Assembly (NCBI RefSeq): GCF_003967515.1
Contig: NZ_BIFQ01000001.1
Location: 806,001 to 870,000 of the forward strand
DNA: 64,000 nucleotides
Reading direction: 5' to 3'
Source: Dictyobacter aurantiacus
Lineage (GTDB): Bacteria; Chloroflexota; Ktedonobacteria; Ktedonobacterales; Ktedonobacteraceae
Part shown: positions 16,918 to 24,855 of the stretch, one piece after another
Layout of the letters: each line of letters begins with the position of its first letter
Numbering within the stretch: the stretch's first letter is position 1
Made by a program: the position numbers and the translations under genes
Notes under the pieces: model-generated
Database searches by the model: none
What the model was told of the DNA's origin: nothing
The model's input: the letters and a program-made list of their open reading frames with translations, nothing else

Positions 16918-17045
16918 CCCCAGGGCCATTCAAAAGTCTTTTTTGCCGCCTTCGGCGGCGGCGAGAGGGTAAGTGGGGACTGATCATGCCCCCGGCATGC
17001 TCGCCCACGCCCCGCAAGGGGCTAGCCGCCCCTTGACCCCGCTGA
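16918..17045 (-). repeat. GC-rich intergenic repeat, copy 1
   Basis: Read leftward it contains AGCGGGG, CAAGGGGCGGCTAGCCCCTTG, several G/C stems, CTCGCCGCCGCCGAAGGCGGCA and GGCCCTGGGG. The same order occurs on the plus strand at 23034-23140. It is non-coding and lies upstream of the B12 riboswitch and downstream of the dehydrogenase gene, where its stems could also end transcription. Confidence 0.6.
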
Positions 17046-17075
17046 GTGCTACTTTAAAATAGCCCTGTTACTTCC

Positions 17076-18119
17076 CTAATAGCCGCGTTCCTTATTGACT
17101 GTGTTGTAAAGCGGCTCGCCCTTGAGATAGCGGCGCAGGTTTTCGGTAAAGATCATGGCCACGCGATCATTATAGTGAGGCGTCATACCCGAGATATGGG
17201 GACTCATGATGACATTGGGAAGGCCGAAGAAAGGGCTGCTGTCGGGCAGCGGCTCATCCGCAAAAACGTCCAGGGCGGCCCCGGCAATCTCTTTTTCCTT
17301 TAAGGCCTTGATCAGGTCGGGCTCCTTACATACGTCGCCGCGCGCAATGTTTATGAATAATGCGCTCTCCTTCATGGCGTGAAACGCCGTAGCATCAAAC
17401 ATCCCCCTGGTATCGGGTGTCAACGGCACCGCGGCGACGACCACGTCGCTCTCGGCCAGGGCCTGCTGGAACTGATCTTTTGTATAATAGTGATCAGGCA
17501 GCTTCCCCTCTGGATCCCCAATATCCGGGAAAAGAAATCCGCGATCACGATGATCTGGTCGCTGCTCCATGGCGATGATGCGCATACCAAAGGATTTGGC
17601 CAGCCGGGCAACTTCACGACCGATACTACCATAGCCAACCACGTTAAGCGTTTTACCACGCAATTCTTCAGGCATGAACAGATCGCGTCCATGCTCGTCG
17701 GGCCAGTGCCCCTCCTGCTTCCAGCTACCGAACTGGTGATACCGATGGAACCAGGTCAGCATCGTCGTCAAGACGTATTCGGCGATATTAACCGCGTGCA
17801 CGCCGCTGGCCGTGGTAATAATAGCATTGGACTTCGCCAGCGGACCGGTAAAAGCCTGGTTGGCACCAGCGGAATAAAGCTGAACCCAGCGCAGGTTGGG
17901 CGCCTGTTCTGGTGTGGGGAAAGCTCCCAGGGTAAAGAGGATCTCCACATTTTCCCACAACTCATCCGGAATATCGGCCGCCTTCGCCCAGGGCCGTAGT
18001 TCAATAGTAAAATCGGGCGCAATCTCTTTTATCCGATCATTCCAGCTATCCGCCAGCTGAGCGGTAATCAGGATGGTGCGCCGGGAATCATTGATGTGCT
18101 CCAAAGCAAAATCCTCCAT
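17076..18119 (-). CDS. D-isomer-specific 2-hydroxyacid dehydrogenase
   Basis: Predicted NAD(P)-dependent cytoplasmic oxidoreductase acting on a 2-hydroxy/2-keto acid; substrate unknown. The 347-residue protein has the Rossmann motif VVGYGSIGREVARL, the catalytic arginine in FINIARGDVCKEPDL, the acidic residue in DVFADEPLP, and the catalytic histidine in MSPHISGMTPHY. AAAGGA precedes the ATG at 18119. It appears monocistronic, separated from the B12 operon by the riboswitch leader and the GC-rich repeat. Confidence 0.9.
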   Translation of the reverse strand: MEDFALEHINDSRRTILITAQLADSWNDRIKEIAPDFTIELRPWAKAADIPDELWENVEILFTLGAFPTPEQAPNLRWVQLYSAGANQAFTGPLAKSNAIITTASGVHAVNIAEYVLTTMLTWFHRYHQFGSWKQEGHWPDEHGRDLFMPEELRGKTLNVVGYGSIGREVARLAKSFGMRIIAMEQRPDHRDRGFLFPDIGDPEGKLPDHYYTKDQFQQALAESDVVVAAVPLTPDTRGMFDATAFHAMKESALFINIARGDVCKEPDLIKALKEKEIAGAALDVFADEPLPDSSPFFGLPNVIMSPHISGMTPHYNDRVAMIFTENLRRYLKGEPLYNTVNKERGY

Positions 18120-18307
18120 GCATTTTTCCTTTTTATGTTATCACGCACAAACCCTGTACAGCAGATTAACCATTGCCCGGTAGAGTTAGCCAATGAGCAC
18201 TTTTTTTACTCCCTTTTGATCAATCGTTCGTACTACATAGAGATGGTCATATGTGTAAGTATCAGTCAGCTGGTTTCATGATAGCTGGCTGAAAACGAGA
18301 GGATTGT

Positions 18308-19222
18308 ATGAAGCAAACTTCGCTCCGTTTGTACATGTTCTTATCAATCGCTGCCGCGCTAGCCACCATGGCGGTGAAGTTTATCGGATATTTTCTAACC
18401 GGGTCGGTGGGACTATTTTCAGACGCGGCCGAGTCAGTGGTGAATCTGGTGGCGGCGCTGGTTGGACTGTGGGCCCTAACACTGGCCGCGCGTCCGGCTG
18501 ATGAAGATCATGCCTATGGGCATACCAAGTCCGAATATTTCTCCAGCGGAGTCGAGGGCGCGCTCATCCTGGTGGCGGCCTTGATTATCGCCATCGAGTC
18601 GGTTCCCCGCCTCTTTCATCCCGAACCAATTGACCAGCCATTTCTGGGTCTGGGCTTCTCGGTCTTCGGCGCCATCATCAACGGTGTGCTGGCCTGGTTT
18701 ATGCTGCAGGCAGGCAGGCGACAGCGCTCGATTACCCTGGAAGCAGACGCCCACCATTTGTTCGCCGATGTGATGACAACGGTGGGCGTGCTGGTGGGAG
18801 TTCTGCTGGTCGCCATCACCAGGTGGTACATCCTGGACCCGATTGTGGCGCTACTGGTCGCCATCAACATTATCTGGACCGGCACAAAGCTGCTGCGCCA
18901 GACAGGTCTGGGATTGCTCGATACGGCCCTGCCAAAAGAAGATATCGACATCGTCAATAACGTCATAGAGCCATATCGCCAGCAAGACATCGATTTTCAT
19001 GCCCTGCGCAGCAGAATGGCCGGGCGCAGGCGCTTCGTGTCCTTCCACGTGATTGTGCCAGGCGATTGGACAGTACAGAGAGGGCACACCATCTGTGAAG
19101 AAATAGAGATCGCCATTCATAAAGCCCTGCCGGATAGCACGGTCTTCACCCACCTCGAACCGAAAGAAGATCCCGTAACCTTCCAGGATATAGAACTGGA
19201 TCGAGATCCAATCAAGTCTTGA
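18308..19222 (+). CDS. Cation diffusion facilitator metal transporter
   Basis: Predicted proton-coupled efflux of a divalent metal (zinc, iron, manganese or cobalt). The 304-residue protein has six hydrophobic helices in the first 200 residues and a cytoplasmic C-terminal domain. Helix 2 carries the LFSDAAESVVNLVAAL signature, where an Asn replaces the second Asp found in zinc exporters; helix 5 has EADAHHLFADVMTTVG with the HxxxD pair. The C-terminal HVIVPGDWTVQRGH segment matches the CDF dimer domain. It lies between two B12 units, so a cobalt link is conceivable but unproven. Confidence 0.88.
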   Translation: MKQTSLRLYMFLSIAAALATMAVKFIGYFLTGSVGLFSDAAESVVNLVAALVGLWALTLAARPADEDHAYGHTKSEYFSSGVEGALILVAALIIAIESVPRLFHPEPIDQPFLGLGFSVFGAIINGVLAWFMLQAGRRQRSITLEADAHHLFADVMTTVGVLVGVLLVAITRWYILDPIVALLVAINIIWTGTKLLRQTGLGLLDTALPKEDIDIVNNVIEPYRQQDIDFHALRSRMAGRRRFVSFHVIVPGDWTVQRGHTICEEIEIAIHKALPDSTVFTHLEPKEDPVTFQDIELDRDPIKS

Positions 19223-19259
19223 GCATTTCCCAGGCTGGGCTGATGGGGCGGGACGGTAA

Positions 19260-19880
19260 TTAAAGCGTTGCCGCTTCATCCAACCGCTTGATGTCTACGC
19301 CCAATCCTGCCACCATCAGGTAGACGCGGGTGGCGGCGGCAGCGATGCGTTGATTGACCAGTCCTAACACGTCACGATAGATGCGTCCGAGGGCATACGC
19401 CGGGACAATGCCAAGGCCGACCTCATTGCTCACCACGACCAGGGTCTTGCCCGGCTCCAATTCTGAAACCGCCTGCAGTAGGGCATCAATCTCCTGCAGA
19501 GCTCCAGCATAGTGCCGCGCGCTGATCGTATTGTCGTTCTCCAATTGCGCGCTATTATCCTGCGAGAAGAGCCAGTTGGAGAGCCAGACCGTCAAACAAT
19601 CCAGGATCACGACGTCGGCCGCAGCGGCCGCCTGCCGTAGCGCCGCTGCCAGGTGAAGCGGCTCTTCGATCGTTCGCCAGTCAGCGGGACGGGAAGACTG
19701 GTGACGAGCGATGCGATCGCGCATATCTTCATCAATCGCTATGGCGGTGGCAATGAAGGCCACGCTGCGCCCGCTCTTTGTGGCCAGTCGCTCAGCAAAC
19801 GTACTCTTCCCACTGCGCGCTCCACCCAGCAGGAGCACCAGGCCTGGGCCCTCGTCTATATCCGCATTTCTATCAGTCAT
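19260..19880 (-). CDS. cobU: Adenosylcobinamide kinase / adenosylcobinamide-phosphate guanylyltransferase
   Basis: Bifunctional enzyme that phosphorylates adenosylcobinamide and transfers GMP to it. The 206-residue protein has the P-loop LLGGARSGKSTFAERLA, the RHQSSRPADWRTIEEP segment containing the guanylylated histidine, VVILDCLTVWLSNWL and VVVSNEVGLGIVPAYALGRIYRD. Length and all motifs are normal. Last gene of the MFS-cobC-cobS-cobU unit, 19 bases after cobS. Confidence 0.96.
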   Translation of the reverse strand: MTDRNADIDEGPGLVLLLGGARSGKSTFAERLATKSGRSVAFIATAIAIDEDMRDRIARHQSSRPADWRTIEEPLHLAAALRQAAAAADVVILDCLTVWLSNWLFSQDNSAQLENDNTISARHYAGALQEIDALLQAVSELEPGKTLVVVSNEVGLGIVPAYALGRIYRDVLGLVNQRIAAAATRVYLMVAGLGVDIKRLDEAATL

Positions 19881-19899
19881 ACTTTCATCTCTTCCCTAT

Positions 19900-20730
19900 T
19901 TATAGCCAGAAGCGTAGCAGCGTCCACAACAGGAGTAACGCCACCTCCATCAGTTCAGCGAACGTGCCATAGCTATCCCCGGTCAGACCACCCAGTTGAG
20001 CGGTAATCCATCTACCTACCAGCCAGGTTAACAGCGTGGCCACCAGGCACAAAACCAGTCCCATCACATGACCTATCAGGCCGGCAATCAACAGCGCCAG
20101 GACAGTGGCGCAGACCAGGCGCGTACGCGTCACAGTCTGGCGAAAGGCCACTCCCAACCCCTCCTTACGAGCGGGGGGAAAAGCATACATCGCCAGCACC
20201 ATGGTCCAACGCGAGATTGGGAGAATGGTCAGCAGAGCCCAGGGCACGAACTGGCGATCTAGACTCGCCAGCAACGCGAATTTGAGCAGGAGGATGCTGC
20301 CGCCCCCCAGCATGCCAAAGCTGCCGAGGCGACTATCGCGCATAATCTCAAGCTTGCTCTCGCGATTGTGTCCCCCGAACAGGCCATCGCAGGTATCCAT
20401 TAAACCATCCAGGTGTAGGCCTCCGCTCAATATAATCAGGAGTACGACCAGTAAAGCGGCCAGCACCAGCGGAGAAAGCAGCGCGCCAGCCACCTGGACC
20501 AGCAAAGCAGGCGCGACCGCCAGCAATAAGCCTACCAGCGGGAAATAAGCGCTACCCAGAAACAACCTGCTATCGGCCTGGCTACCGTCGGTACGAAAAA
20601 GCCGGTTACTGCCCGGAACCGGCAGAGTTGTCAGGAAACGGATAGCGGCCACCAGCTCTTTATATTGATCAAGCCACCAATTGCGGCGCACTGCTACTTC
20701 AGGATCAGTAGCAGGGTAGGTCTCAGGCAT
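19900..20730 (-). CDS. cobS: Adenosylcobinamide-GDP ribazoletransferase (cobalamin synthase)
   Basis: Integral membrane enzyme joining adenosylcobinamide-GDP to alpha-ribazole(-phosphate). The 276-residue protein has the N-terminal AIRFLTTLPVPG motif, the acidic signature GGLHLDGLMDTCDGLFGG, and REIMRD-like EIMRDSRLGSFG, with several hydrophobic helices and a C-terminal GLTGDSYG segment. Its start follows the cobC stop by 3 bases, implying translational coupling. Confidence 0.96.
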   Translation of the reverse strand: MPETYPATDPEVAVRRNWWLDQYKELVAAIRFLTTLPVPGSNRLFRTDGSQADSRLFLGSAYFPLVGLLLAVAPALLVQVAGALLSPLVLAALLVVLLIILSGGLHLDGLMDTCDGLFGGHNRESKLEIMRDSRLGSFGMLGGGSILLLKFALLASLDRQFVPWALLTILPISRWTMVLAMYAFPPARKEGLGVAFRQTVTRTRLVCATVLALLIAGLIGHVMGLVLCLVATLLTWLVGRWITAQLGGLTGDSYGTFAELMEVALLLLWTLLRFWL

Positions 20731-20733
20731 CCG

Positions 20734-21468
20734 TCATCGCTTCTCCATCCTCTTATTTTCTATGTCTATATGAATTTCTGTCTGATGATAATTGAGCAAT
20801 GCCAGTGTTGTGGTCGCGGGCACATCTCTTGCCTCGGCCACAAAATCGATGGCACTGATCGAGCCGTGGGCAAACTGTAACTGCCACTGACGCTCAAACG
20901 GTATGCCCAGCAGCGAACAGAGCAGCACACGCAGTGGGCCCGCGTGGCTGACTAATGCGAGCTCTCCAGATGGTAAGCGCAAAGAGTCCTGTACCAGTTG
21001 CGCGAAGCCTTCCTGCACGCGCTGCTGTAGCACGGCCAGGGTCTCTCCACCTGGAGGTGAAAACTGCATAGGCTGCTTAAAGAAGCCCAGTTGATCCGGA
21101 TAGCGCTCCGCCACCTCCGCATAAGTCAACCCTTCCCACGCGCCAAATGAAAGCTCACGCCAGGCGGCGGAGGTCTGCACTACCAGAGGTTCTGGTAACT
21201 GAAGCGCCAGGATCGACGCGGTCTGACGCGTCCGTCGCAGATCGCTGGCATATAGAGCGACCAGCGGTCGTGAGCACAGATAGATCCCCACCCACCGAGC
21301 CTGTGAAGTGCCCACGTCAGATAGAGGAACATCATGCTGCCCGCAGAGACGCCCCTGGCTATTCCAGTCGGTCACTCCGTGACGGACCAGCCAGAGTCGG
21401 CGTACATAGGGCTCATCGCGCGTCCCTTCCGTTCCTCTTACCGCTGCTAGTGGTGACTGATCTGCCAT
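20734..21468 (-). CDS. cobC: Histidine phosphatase, probable alpha-ribazole-5'-phosphate phosphatase
   Basis: Probably removes the 5'-phosphate in late B12 assembly. The 244-residue protein is a complete phosphoglycerate-mutase-like phosphatase: catalytic LVRHGVTDWNSQGRLCGQ, SDLRRTRQTA, FGAWEGLTYAEVAERYP and the second histidine in LVSHAGPLRVLL. Members of this family have varied substrates; the operon with cobS and cobU supports CobC. Its start overlaps the MFS gene end by 22 bases. Confidence 0.85.
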   Translation of the reverse strand: MADQSPLAAVRGTEGTRDEPYVRRLWLVRHGVTDWNSQGRLCGQHDVPLSDVGTSQARWVGIYLCSRPLVALYASDLRRTRQTASILALQLPEPLVVQTSAAWRELSFGAWEGLTYAEVAERYPDQLGFFKQPMQFSPPGGETLAVLQQRVQEGFAQLVQDSLRLPSGELALVSHAGPLRVLLCSLLGIPFERQWQLQFAHGSISAIDFVAEARDVPATTTLALLNYHQTEIHIDIENKRMEKR

Positions 21469-22694
21469 GTTGTCTTATTCCTCTTCACTCGAAATATTAT
21501 CCACCAGAATAGCAGCATCAGCAGGGTCAGGGCAAGATTATAGGGCAACAGGGACCAGATGCCAAAGTACTGCGCCAGGATACCAGCGATACCAGGAAAG
21601 ACGGAGGTGCCAAAGATACTCAAGCTCACCAGAAAACCGATCGCACTGGTCACAACACGACCTGGAACGAGGCTGGGGGTGAGCGCAACCGTCGTCGGAT
21701 AGATGGGTCCCAGACAGTAGCCAATGATGCAAAAACCAATGGCTGCCACGCTATCAAAGGGTAACCACCAGATCAAGATGGCACACAGCGCGACAATGAT
21801 CGTACAGATATACAATAGGCGCACGTCGCTCATGCGCAGACGCCGGGCAAGCTGGCTCAGGGTAAAGCGCCCCAGGGTCAATCCCAACCAGTAGCCACTG
21901 ACGATCCAGCTGGATAAGGCGATCTGCTGATGCCGCCCTTCAACCAGGAAGCTATAGGTCCAGTTACCAACGCTCACCTCCACCCCCACATAGAGTAACA
22001 GAAATATACACAAAAGCCAGACAATCGGCAACTTCAATGCCGCTATCCAGGCACTGCTGGTCCCTGTGTTTTCGACCTCACTACCGACGACGCGAGGCGG
22101 CTCCGCGCTAAAGGTCAGTGCCACACCCAGTAAGAAAGGGATACTGAGCAGCATCCAGAGATAAAAGACACTGCTCCAACCCCAGGCGGTTGTGAGCAGG
22201 AATGCCGCCACCAGCGGACCAAATAATGCTCCCGCTCCATAGAAAGCATGCAGGGTATTGAGCTGAGAAGCATGGCGTGCCTGCGCTACGACATAAGCAT
22301 TCAGCCCCATCTCGATCATGGCAACCCCAAGACCCATAAAGAGCCTTGTCGCCAGCACAATGCCGAAAGCAGGTTTGATGCCAAGCGTCAAGGCCCCAAA
22401 AAAAAATGTAATGGTGCCAACCACCAGAAAAAGACGCATGCCCAGACGTTCTAATATAATACTACTGAACAAAGCCGAAATAAAATAACCTATTGAAGAA
22501 GTAACAAAAATAAGGCCGATGACAGATTTATCCACCCCATAATAACGACTCATGTCGGGCAACAATACCCCAAAGGCTCCGCTATACAAACCAATCAATA
22601 CAAAACCGAAAAAAGACAATAGCATTTGTAGAAACGATCGTTTCACAGCATCCATCCTTGCTATAGCATCGTGAGACATCATGCAAATATGCAT
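21447..22694 (-). CDS. MFS transporter at the head of the cobC-cobS-cobU unit
   Basis: Twelve-helix major facilitator of 415 residues, with GVDKSVIGLIFVTSSIGYFISALFSS near the start and RLGMRLFLVVGTITFFFG as the loop 2-3 region. It resembles FucP-like members rather than drug exporters with a known signature. The substrate cannot be read from sequence, but its stop lies inside cobC, so it is co-expressed with B12 assembly genes and might move a corrinoid, base or related precursor. Start codon uncertain; no clear ribosome-binding site precedes 22694 or internal ATGs. Confidence 0.8.
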   Translation of the reverse strand: MHICMMSHDAIARMDAVKRSFLQMLLSFFGFVLIGLYSGAFGVLLPDMSRYYGVDKSVIGLIFVTSSIGYFISALFSSIILERLGMRLFLVVGTITFFFGALTLGIKPAFGIVLATRLFMGLGVAMIEMGLNAYVVAQARHASQLNTLHAFYGAGALFGPLVAAFLLTTAWGWSSVFYLWMLLSIPFLLGVALTFSAEPPRVVGSEVENTGTSSAWIAALKLPIVWLLCIFLLLYVGVEVSVGNWTYSFLVEGRHQQIALSSWIVSGYWLGLTLGRFTLSQLARRLRMSDVRLLYICTIIVALCAILIWWLPFDSVAAIGFCIIGYCLGPIYPTTVALTPSLVPGRVVTSAIGFLVSLSIFGTSVFPGIAGILAQYFGIWSLLPYNLALTLLMLLFWWIIFRVKRNKTTWQISHH

Positions 22695-22786
22695 TTTAGT
22701 ATAACATCAACGCTGCTCGCTGAGGGGTATAAAACCAGGGATTCGTGCCTCCGGCCCCTGACACTACGCGCCTTCGGCGCTCACAT

Positions 22787-22868
22787 TTATTTTTTAATGG
22801 ATGGTGCCACATCATGGCCGGGTGCGAATGCACCCGGCCATGATGTGGCACCATCCATTAAAAAATAA
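22787..22868. repeat. Perfect 39-bp hairpin between divergent genes
   Basis: Arms 22787-22825 and 22830-22868 are perfectly complementary with a GAAT loop, the longest stem in the window. It lies between the divergent MFS and kinase genes, downstream of neither, so it does not look like a terminator for either. The left flank (GCGCCTTCGGCGCTCAC) and right flank (GGCGGCTGCGTATGCGG) match the composite repeat family of 38 kb and 56 kb. Confidence 0.75.
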
Positions 22869-22890
22869 TAAGGCGGCTGCGTATGCGGGC

Positions 22891-22988
22891 GCACGAAAGG
22901 GAGTGGCCATGCTGACAAACGCACGAAAGGGGGCGGCCACGCTGACGAACGCACGAAAGGGGGCGGCCATGCTGACGAACGCACGAAA
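22891..22988. repeat. 30-bp tandem repeat, 3.3 copies
   Basis: Units begin at 22891, 22921 and 22951 with a partial fourth at 22981. The unit reads GCACGAAAGGGGGCGGCCAT followed by GCTGACGAAC, with three substitutions in the first copy and one in the second. Units abut without spacers. The repeat length is a multiple of three and both strands stay open, but nothing else suggests coding. Confidence 0.85.
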
Positions 22989-23010
22989 AAAGGGGGGGCT
23001 TGCTGCCTTT

Positions 23011-23170
23011 CAAGTATAGGTTTTTAGCAGACAAGCGGGGATGCAAGGGGCGGCTAGCCCCTTGACTGGGGGTTTGGGGGCTGTGCCCCCAACTCTTCCC
23101 CCTCTCCCGCCGCCCGAAGGGCGGCATTACAGGGCCTGGGGGCGTAGCCCCTGAAAAAACCTATACCTGT
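23011..23170 (+). repeat. GC-rich intergenic repeat, copy 2, inside terminal inverted repeats
   Basis: The core 23034-23140 matches the repeat at 16918-17045. It is bounded by CAAGTATAGGTTTTT (from 23011) and, inverted, AAAAAACCTATACCTG (to about 23170). Just outside, GGGGCTTGCTG appears on both sides (about 22995-23005 and 23173-23183) as a direct repeat. This is the layout of a small non-autonomous transposon. No gene is visible in 22695-23253. Confidence 0.55.
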
Positions 23171-23253
23171 AAGGGGCTTGCTGTCCGCACGGAAAGCACA
23201 AAAAGAACTACGTATTTTGCATCTTTAATGCTCCACTAAACCGTACCATACTT

Positions 23254-24726
23254 ATGATGGAGTTTATTGGGACACAGTTGGGGAATTACCGCATCTTGAA
23301 GCGTCTGGGGCACGGTGGATTCGCGGATGTCTATCTTGGTGAACATGTCTATCTCCATACACAGGCGGCAATCAAAATTCTACATGCACAGATTGCGCAG
23401 GAGGAGATAGATCGTTTTAGCAATGAGGCACAGGTCATTGCACACCTGATACATCCACATATTATCCGCGTGCTGGACTTTGGTGTGGAGAATAGCACGC
23501 CCTTTCTGGTAATGGAGTACGCGACCGGGGGAACGCTGCGCCAGCAGGTGCCACGAGGTACGCGTCTGGGAACCGCGGCTTTTATGCCCTATGTGCAACA
23601 GGTGGCCTCTGCCCTGCAATATGCCCATGACCAGAAATTGATTCACCGGGATGTGAAGCCGCAGAACATGCTGCTGGACCAGCATGGAGAACTCAGGCTC
23701 AGTGATTTCGGGATTGCCGCCATTGAACAGACATCGCAGAACCAGCAGACTGAGGAAGCTGTTCTTGGCACTATCGCATACATGGCCCCCGAGCAACTCC
23801 AGGGCAAAGCCCGGCCAGCCAGTGATCAATATTCTCTGGCTATCGTGGTCTATGAATGGCTGGCCGGTCATCGACCATTTGCGGGCTCCCATGTCGAATT
23901 GATCACCCAGCATCTGACCGCTCCACCACCACCAATCGATGAACAGGCATTGCAGATACCGCACGCGTTCACCGAGGTACTCTTCAAAGCCCTGGCAAAA
24001 GATCCACATGCGCGCTTTGCGTGTGTACAGAACTTCGCCGATGCATTGGAGCAGACCCTTGATCCCAGAAGAACACCTACCACCATCACGACGCCGCCCA
24101 CATCCAGAACTGATGCGGCTGAACAGAGAACATCACACGTATCGACAACCCGGTTACCCGCAGCCGCGAGTCTTCCACAGACGGCAGCAGTAGGATTTCA
24201 ACCACAGATGGCTCAGAGTATCAGTAGCGATGGACGCTTTACATCGATCATGACAAGATCAAAGCCGGTGGTTAAAAAGGCAGCCGGCTGCACACGCAAT
24301 CTGGTTCTAACCCTGCTGATCATCCCCTTGCTGCTCTGTGGGCTGGGATTTGCGGGGTATAGCTACCTCATCAATCGCAATCCTCCGTCGCAAGCCACCG
24401 AGATTGCCAATAACTTCATGGGTGCCCTGCGCGCCCGCAACTACGAGCAGGCATACAACGATCTAGGCGCCACAGTCGGCGAACACGACAGCTTCATCAA
24501 ACAGGCCCAGGGAGAAGATCGCTGTTATGGGCCGGTCACCAACTATACCGAAACCAGCTCAATCGCCCCCAATGGCACCCAGGTTCATAACTACACGATT
24601 ACGCGCTCCCACCTGAGCAAATCCTATCATCTCCATCTGACACTGGGCAAAGACTTCTGGGGAAACTGGCACGTCACCGATTACAATAGCGACGTCTTGA
24701 GCGGCAATCCAGCCTGCAACGCTTGA
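23254..24726 (+). CDS. Membrane-anchored Ser/Thr protein kinase
   Basis: Hanks-type kinase of 490 residues. The kinase domain (about 8-265) has the Gly loop LGHGGFADVYLG, Lys41 in AAIKILH, HRDVKPQNMLLD, SDFGIA and the APE-like MAPEQLQGKARPASDQYSL. A Thr/Pro/Ala-rich linker follows, then one transmembrane helix at about 347-370 and an outside domain of about 120 residues with an NTF2-like or DUF4878-type start (ATEIANNFMGALRARNYEQAYNDLG). All catalytic residues are present. No clear ribosome-binding site precedes the ATG pair at 23254, so the start or mode of initiation is uncertain. Confidence 0.93.
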   Translation: MMEFIGTQLGNYRILKRLGHGGFADVYLGEHVYLHTQAAIKILHAQIAQEEIDRFSNEAQVIAHLIHPHIIRVLDFGVENSTPFLVMEYATGGTLRQQVPRGTRLGTAAFMPYVQQVASALQYAHDQKLIHRDVKPQNMLLDQHGELRLSDFGIAAIEQTSQNQQTEEAVLGTIAYMAPEQLQGKARPASDQYSLAIVVYEWLAGHRPFAGSHVELITQHLTAPPPPIDEQALQIPHAFTEVLFKALAKDPHARFACVQNFADALEQTLDPRRTPTTITTPPTSRTDAAEQRTSHVSTTRLPAAASLPQTAAVGFQPQMAQSISSDGRFTSIMTRSKPVVKKAAGCTRNLVLTLLIIPLLLCGLGFAGYSYLINRNPPSQATEIANNFMGALRARNYEQAYNDLGATVGEHDSFIKQAQGEDRCYGPVTNYTETSSIAPNGTQVHNYTITRSHLSKSYHLHLTLGKDFWGNWHVTDYNSDVLSGNPACNA

Positions 24727-24855
24727 TTCTACTACTTAGAATACCAATCCCTACCGTCTGTACTTGACATTTTGCCTCTCCATCAACCTTAAATAAAGAT
24801 GGTAATCGTTTTCTACCTATTTAATACAATCTGGAAAGAAAGGGGTATCTACCTG

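Noticed and set aside
22891..22988. Possible small CRISPR array
   Set aside because: The 30-bp units abut each other with no spacers and no cas genes are nearby, so this is a plain tandem repeat.
22801..23019. ORFs on both strands through the 30-bp repeat
   Set aside because: Open frames come from the repeat unit being a multiple of three; there is no ribosome-binding site and the N-terminal part crosses the long hairpin.
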